Positions 59,601 through 64,000 of a DNA stretch of 64,000 bases are shown here, piece by piece; the stretch's first letter is position 1, and the number at the start of each line of letters is the position of its first letter. Origin of the DNA: Aestuariibacter salexigens DSM 15300 (GTDB lineage Bacteria > Pseudomonadota > Gammaproteobacteria > Enterobacterales > Alteromonadaceae). The DNA lies in contig NZ_AUBH01000011.1 of the NCBI RefSeq assembly GCF_000429145.1, positions 1 to 64,000 on the forward strand, written 5' to 3'. The notes beneath the pieces were generated by a model. The model did no database searches. It saw nothing but the letters and a program-made list of their open reading frames with translations, and was not told where the DNA came from. A program made the position numbers and the translations under genes.

Positions 59601-59743
59601 CCATCTTCATATAACAACCTGAAATGATCGGAAAGACGAATAACCGAGCTATCGTCTGTCACCTGGAGACGGTGTTGGGCATGGATCTGCAGTGACAACA
59701 TTATTGTAACTAAGCCAATAATGCAGCGTAGAACAGGGGTCAT
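56609..59743 (-). CDS. BarA/GacS-like hybrid histidine kinase with DISM sensor
   Basis: 1044 residues. Signal peptide, a 7TMR-DISM extracellular domain (about 30-170), seven-helix membrane domain (about 180-390), coiled coil, HisKA (His 438 in [16 protein letters not shown]), HATPase, a degenerate receiver (about 670-780, no acceptor Asp), an intact receiver (Asp 851 in [11 protein letters not shown]) and HPt (His 982 in [20 protein letters not shown]). The HPt text closely follows E. coli BarA, pointing to a UvrY/GacA-type partner and CsrA control; the DISM sensor is unlike E. coli BarA. No response-regulator gene is adjacent. Divergent from parC. Confidence 0.88.
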
Positions 59744-59857
59744 AGTCTTGTTATTATCACGCTATGGTTATCGGTATTTAACCACTGCGCATGGGCGAAT
59801 GGCAAACGCACTCAGCTCGCTACGACAATAACAACGATAAGTGAAGCATCAAAACAC

Positions 59858-62161
59858 ATGAGTAATGACATTACGATCAGCCGTGAAGGTGTAGAACAGC
59901 TCCCGATCAGGAATTTTGCTGAAGACGCCTATCTGAACTATTCCATGTACGTCATCATGGACCGTGCACTGCCGCATATCGGTGACGGGCTTAAACCTGT
60001 GCAACGCCGTATTATATACGCTATGTCGGACCTGGGACTGAGCGCAAACGCTAAGTATAAGAAGTCGGCACGTACCGTGGGTGACGTATTGGGTAAGTTC
60101 CATCCGCATGGTGACAGTGCCTGCTATGAGGCAATGGTGTTGATGGCGCAGCCGTTTTCCTACCGCTATCCACTGGTTGATGGACAGGGAAACTGGGGCG
60201 CACCGGATGACCCTAAATCCTTCGCCGCCATGCGTTATACCGAGGCCAGACTGTCCCGTTTCAGTGAAGTGTTGCTGACAGAGCTGGGGCAGGGCACCGC
60301 AGACTGGATCCCCAACTTTGATGGCACATTGCAGGAGCCCAAGGTATTACCCGCTCGCCTGCCACATATTTTATTGAATGGTGTCACCGGTATTGCCGTG
60401 GGTATGGCAACGGATATTCCTCCCCATAACGTACGCGAGCTGGCCAACGCCTGCGCCCATTTGTTGGACAATAGTCGCGCTGAGCTTGGCGAATTACTGG
60501 AGTTTGTCAAAGGCCCTGATTATCCCACTGAAGCAGAAATCATTACCCCTACCGAAGATATCCAGAAAATATATGAAAGCGGTCGCGGCAGTATAAAAAT
60601 GCGCGCGGTGTTCCAGCAGGAAGGTGGAGAAATTATCGTTACCGCGCTTCCACATCAGGCCTCAGGTGCAAAAATCCTCGAGCAGATAGCAGGTCAGATG
60701 CAGGCCAAAAAATTACCGATGGTCAGTGACCTGCGCGATGAGTCCGACCATGAAAACCCGACCAGGCTGGTCATTACGCCGCGTTCCAACCGGGTCGATA
60801 CGGAACAATTGATGCAGCACCTGTTTGCGACCACCGACCTTGAGAAAAACTACCGCGTTAATCTTAATATGATCGGTCTGGATGGTCGTCCACAGGTTAA
60901 AGACCTGCGCATGATCCTCAACGAGTGGTTGCAGTATCGCAAGCAGACCGTTACTCGACGACTGCAGTATCGTTTAGACAAAGTGCTGGCGCGACTGCAT
61001 ATCCTCGAAGGCTTACTGATTGCCTATCTGAATATTGACGAGGTTATCGCCATTATTCGCAATGAAGATGAGCCTAAAAAGGAATTGATGTCCCGTTTTG
61101 GTCTGTCAGACAAACAGGCTGAAGCGATCCTTGAACTGAAGTTACGCCACCTTGCTAAGCTGGAAGAAATCAAAATTCGCGGTGAACAGGATGAACTCAG
61201 TAAAGAGCGTGATGAACTGCAGCTTATTCTGGGCTCTGACAGACGTTTGAAAACACTGGTCAAAAAAGAAATCCTCGCTGATGCTGAAACCTATGGCGAC
61301 GACAGACGCTCACCACTGGTGCAGCGTAGCGAAGCCAAGGCGTTGTCTGAGAAAGAATTGGTGCCTTCAGAGCCGGTTACAGTTGTGCTATCTGAAAAAG
61401 GTTGGGCACGCTGTGCCAAAGGCCATGATGTCGATTCGCCGGGATTGAGTTATAAGTCGGGCGATGCGTACCTGGCCAGCGCAAAGGGCAGGAGTAACCA
61501 GCAGGCGGTGTTTATGGACACCTCAGGCAGAACATTCGCCTGTGACGCGCATAGCTTGCCATCAGCTCGCAGTCAGGGTGAACCGCTAACGGGACGCTTC
61601 AATATTGTTGGTGGCGAGCACTTTGCCCACGTGATCATGGGCGCTGAAGAGCAAAATTATCTGATTGCGTCAGACGCCGGGTATGGCTTTGTTGGTAAGT
61701 ACACTGACATGATCAGTAAGAACAAAGCGGGTAAGGCGTATCTTACCCTGCCTACCGGCGCCAAGGTGATGACACCCAAACCAGTGTTTCATGTCGAAAG
61801 CGACTGGTGTCTATGTATTTCCAACGAAGGCAGGATGCTGATGTTCCCGTTGCGGGATTTACCTATGCTTGGCAAAGGCAAGGGTAACAAGTTAATCAAT
61901 ATCCCGTCAGCCAAGGCGCAGAGCCGTGAAGAGTACGTCAAAGTTATTGCTGTAGTGCCGCAGGGCGCTGCAGTGAAAGTGATGGCTGGCAAGCGGGGTA
62001 TGACACTCAGCGCGGCTGATCTGGAACACTATAAAGGTGAGCGTGGACGTCGCGGTAATAAACTACCCCGAGGCCTGCAACGTGTTGATGGAATTGAAAT
62101 TGAGTTGCCACAACAGCACACGGGGCCCGCAGAGGAAAGCGAAACGCCTCCTGAAGAATAA
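59858..62161 (+). CDS. parC: DNA topoisomerase IV subunit A
   Basis: 767 residues. Decatenates daughter chromosomes with ParE. Catalytic Tyr 127 in [11 protein letters not shown]; the quinolone-determining region [13 protein letters not shown] has Ser 87 and Glu 91, the wild-type residues matching E. coli Ser 80 and Glu 84. The C-terminal pinwheel domain is complete. parE is not adjacent. Divergent from the hybrid kinase (114-bp gap). Confidence 0.96.
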   Translation: MSNDITISREGVEQLPIRNFAEDAYLNYSMYVIMDRALPHIGDGLKPVQRRIIYAMSDLGLSANAKYKKSARTVGDVLGKFHPHGDSACYEAMVLMAQPFSYRYPLVDGQGNWGAPDDPKSFAAMRYTEARLSRFSEVLLTELGQGTADWIPNFDGTLQEPKVLPARLPHILLNGVTGIAVGMATDIPPHNVRELANACAHLLDNSRAELGELLEFVKGPDYPTEAEIITPTEDIQKIYESGRGSIKMRAVFQQEGGEIIVTALPHQASGAKILEQIAGQMQAKKLPMVSDLRDESDHENPTRLVITPRSNRVDTEQLMQHLFATTDLEKNYRVNLNMIGLDGRPQVKDLRMILNEWLQYRKQTVTRRLQYRLDKVLARLHILEGLLIAYLNIDEVIAIIRNEDEPKKELMSRFGLSDKQAEAILELKLRHLAKLEEIKIRGEQDELSKERDELQLILGSDRRLKTLVKKEILADAETYGDDRRSPLVQRSEAKALSEKELVPSEPVTVVLSEKGWARCAKGHDVDSPGLSYKSGDAYLASAKGRSNQQAVFMDTSGRTFACDAHSLPSARSQGEPLTGRFNIVGGEHFAHVIMGAEEQNYLIASDAGYGFVGKYTDMISKNKAGKAYLTLPTGAKVMTPKPVFHVESDWCLCISNEGRMLMFPLRDLPMLGKGKGNKLINIPSAKAQSREEYVKVIAVVPQGAAVKVMAGKRGMTLSAADLEHYKGERGRRGNKLPRGLQRVDGIEIELPQQHTGPAEESETPPEE

Positions 62162-62162
62162 G

Positions 62163-62231
62163 CGGCTCCGCAACATCCGTTATCCCGGCTCCGTAACTTT
62201 CGTCATCCCGGCTCCGCAGCATCCGTCACCC
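62163..62231. repeat. Three tandem 23-bp repeats after parC
   Basis: Units at 62163-62185, 62186-62208 and 62209-62231, each CGGCTCCG followed by a variable middle and CGTYAYCC; about 17-20 of 23 bases shared. A fourth partial unit runs into the terminator hairpin. The copies lie right after the parC stop, outside coding sequence. Confidence 0.8.
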
Positions 62232-62260
62232 CGGCCACCGAGCCGGGGTTCTTCATTTTT
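62229..62260 (+). terminator. Probable parC terminator
   Basis: Stem CCCCGGC/GCCGGGG (62229-62235 and 62242-62248) with a 6-base loop followed by TTCTTCATTTTT. It shares its left arm with the last tandem repeat. Confidence 0.75.
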
Positions 62261-62286
62261 GCGCAATGATCTCTCTTCAAGGTTGC

Positions 62287-62307
62287 AAATGATAATAATT
62301 CGCATTA
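62287..62307. promoter_or_regulatory. Predicted Fur box
   Basis: AATGATAATAATTCGCATTA resembles the Fur consensus (GATAATGATAATCATTATC), with a strong left half TGATAAT and an imperfect right half. Located about 70 bp before the siderophore receptor start, as expected for an iron-repressed gene. Confidence 0.75.
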
Positions 62308-62372
62308 ACATTGTTGTTATCGAACGCTAATGAGGTGTTTACCACCTCCCCCTGAGTAATGGAGAGTGTGTC

Positions 62373-64000
62373 TTGAAATTTAAGATAAGTAGCATTGCCG
62401 TCGCAGTAATGCTGGGCAATACCGCTGTTGCAGAAGAAATGGCCGACATTGAGCGTGTTACCGTAACGGGCCAGTATTTATCCATTAATGAATCAAATTC
62501 TGTCAAAACACCTACCCCTGTTATCGACGTACCGCAGAGTCTTTCCATTATCAGTGCCGAGGAAATGACGCTGCGCAATATCAATAGTGTAGGACAGATT
62601 ATTGACTACACGCCGGGTGTGAATACCACTCAGGGCGAGGGGCATCGTGATGCCGTTGTATTCCGTGGTGTGCGCTCTACTGCCGATTTTTACCTCGATG
62701 GTAATCGCGACGACGTGCAGTACTACCGCTCTTTGTACAATATTGAGCAGGTAGAAATTCTGCGCGGTCCGAACGCGTTATTATTCGGTCGCGGGGGGAC
62801 AGGCGGTATTTTAAATCGCGTATCGAAAAAGGCTGAACTCAATCAGGCTTTCACCGGGTTCCAAACGTCCTTGAACTCGTTCGGCGGCTACGATGGTCAG
62901 ATTGATACAAACTTCACTACAGGCGATGACTCAGCAGTTCGGATCAACGCCATGATCGAGCATCTTGAAAACCATCGCGACTTTTACGATGGCGACCGCT
63001 ACGGCTTTAATCCCACAGCGCGCTTTTCACTGTCTGACAAGACGCTGCTCGATGTCTCTTATGAGTATATTAATCATGAGCGGTTTATCGACAGGGGTAT
63101 TCCGACCGGTACAGACGGTCGACCCGTTGAAGCCTTGGAAGATATCGTCTTCGGTGATCCCGAAAATAACTATCACGAGCTTGAAGCCCATGTGTTCCGT
63201 GCCAACTTACAACATCAGTTTACGGACGGTGTGAAGGGCAACTTCAATGCCTTTTATGGTGACTACGATAAAGTGTACTCCAATTTTTATGCGACAGACT
63301 ATAACAAGGGCAGTCGCACGGTCGAACTGGACGGATATATCGACTCAACGGTGCGCGACAACCTTATTTTGTCTGGCAATCTGATCGCAGAGTTTGACAG
63401 CGGTAGCATTGGTCATACTGTCATTATTGGCAGTGAATACATTGCTACAAACTCTGATCAGAATCGCTTTAACCCGCTGTTTAGCACCACTGGTAACGAC
63501 AGAGAGCGTTTCCTGGTTGAAGATACGCTGAATTTCCGTGGTATGTCTGGTGTGAACCGAGACGGTCTTAACTTCACTGTTGGCTTTGATAGCATCAACG
63601 ACGACACGCGCGTCGATCTGGATGTGTTGTCAATTTATGTTCAGGATGAAATTGAAATATCAGAGCACCTTGATGTTGTCATCGGTGCCCGTTTCGACCG
63701 CTTTGATATTGAAGTGTTTAACGCCGTTGCGATGGATACGCGTTCCAGAACAGATAACGAAATCTCACCGCGTGCTGGCGTCATTTTCAAACCACGTGAA
63801 AACTTGTCTCTGTATGCAAGCTACAGCGAGTCATTCCTGCCCCGAAGTGGCGAGCAATTCACTGATATCAATGGCAGTAAAAACCAATTGGAGCCTGATA
63901 CCTACTCTAATCAGGAGGTTGGCATAAAATGGGATATTAATGATGCCATAAGCTTTACTGCCGCCGTGTTTGAGAACGAGCAGAGCTCTCCTCAGGTAGC
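62373..64000 (+). CDS. TonB-dependent siderophore receptor, partial (cut by window end)
   Basis: At least 542 codons, open to the window edge. TTG start with GGAGAG 6 bases upstream; signal peptide about MKFKISSIAVAVMLGNTAVA. Then the TonB-box-like region (IERVTVTGQ), plug domain (VPQSLSIISAEEM, VEILRGPNALLFGRGGTGGILN) and the first barrel strands (NLSLYASYSESFLPRSGEQF). Plug text is of the ferric-siderophore receptor group (FpvA/FhuE-like). Imports ferric siderophore across the outer membrane with TonB energy. A Fur-type box lies upstream. Confidence 0.93.
   Translation, partial: MKFKISSIAVAVMLGNTAVAEEMADIERVTVTGQYLSINESNSVKTPTPVIDVPQSLSIISAEEMTLRNINSVGQIIDYTPGVNTTQGEGHRDAVVFRGVRSTADFYLDGNRDDVQYYRSLYNIEQVEILRGPNALLFGRGGTGGILNRVSKKAELNQAFTGFQTSLNSFGGYDGQIDTNFTTGDDSAVRINAMIEHLENHRDFYDGDRYGFNPTARFSLSDKTLLDVSYEYINHERFIDRGIPTGTDGRPVEALEDIVFGDPENNYHELEAHVFRANLQHQFTDGVKGNFNAFYGDYDKVYSNFYATDYNKGSRTVELDGYIDSTVRDNLILSGNLIAEFDSGSIGHTVIIGSEYIATNSDQNRFNPLFSTTGNDRERFLVEDTLNFRGMSGVNRDGLNFTVGFDSINDDTRVDLDVLSIYVQDEIEISEHLDVVIGARFDRFDIEVFNAVAMDTRSRTDNEISPRAGVIFKPRENLSLYASYSESFLPRSGEQFTDINGSKNQLEPDTYSNQEVGIKWDINDAISFTAAVFENEQSSPQV

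Noticed and set aside
56609-62161. A possible kinase-topoisomerase functional pair
   Set aside because: The genes are divergent, each well-known alone, and nothing in the sequence links their functions.
62163-62260. CRISPR-like repeat array
   Set aside because: The units abut without spacers and no cas gene is present; it is a short tandem repeat.

Overview
The window is chromosomal DNA from a marine-type gammaproteobacterium, most likely an Alteromonadaceae relative (Alteromonas/Aestuariibacter/Bowmanella-like). This rests on a gammaproteobacterial S10 ribosomal operon with an L4-type leader, Gram-negative envelope genes (waaA, mrcB, MltB-type transglycosylase, TonB receptor, RND pump), a two-domain-type PurU, a DUF2982 gene, a PEP-CTERM protein and a propeller-type hybrid sensor. 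The species assignment is inference from protein character, not a database match.

Layout. 1-5.1 kb: the edge of an IS3-family element (orfA), a very large AT-rich hybrid two-component sensor with an AraC output domain, and an orphan periplasmic solute-binding-like protein. 5.3-7.5 kb: a GAF-fused GspE/PilB-type ATPase on the minus strand. 7.6-12.9 kb: the S10 operon (rpsJ rplC rplD rplW rplB rpsS rplV rpsC rplP rpmC rpsQ) with a strong promoter, an attenuator leader and a strong terminator; neither the str nor the spc operon adjoins it. 13-15.7 kb: OmpA-type lipoprotein, waaA, second orphan solute-binding-like protein. 15.8-21.7 kb: a cyclic-nucleotide-binding patatin phospholipase, a GGDEF-EAL protein, and a convergent two-gene unit of an outer-membrane barrel and a small PstS-like protein. 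21.8-29.1 kb: an M3 lipoprotein peptidase, a broken DUF885 gene, and a MacAB/LolD-type ABC export operon. 29.2-41.8 kb: DUF6065 protein, purU, thpR, hrpB, MltB-type transglycosylase, tricorn-like protease, mrcB, and an unrecognised membrane-anchored protein. 41.8-43.6 kb: glnK-amtB with a sigma-54 promoter and two NtrC-like sites. 43.8-47.2 kb: PEP-CTERM protein, ggt and a DyP-type peroxidase. 47.2-51.3 kb (minus): tetR, GH16 lipoprotein, pyrB, hemL. 51.3-55.7 kb: an RND efflux pair divergent from tetR over a near-perfect palindrome. 55.7-62.2 kb: a 47-codon membrane microprotein overlapping a DUF2982 gene, a BarA/GacS-like hybrid kinase, parC. 62.4-64 kb: start of a Fur-box-preceded TonB-dependent siderophore receptor, cut by the window edge.

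Most of the window is ordinary housekeeping sequence. No CRISPR array, tRNA, rRNA, prophage or recognisable defence island was seen. No wholly new multi-gene system stands out. The best candidates for a second look are the barrel/PstS-like/GGDEF-EAL neighbourhood, the DyP peroxidase with Asn in place of the motif Asp next to ggt, the orphan GAF-ATPase, the propeller sensor beside an IS end, the microprotein overlapping DUF2982, and the short tandem repeats after parC.
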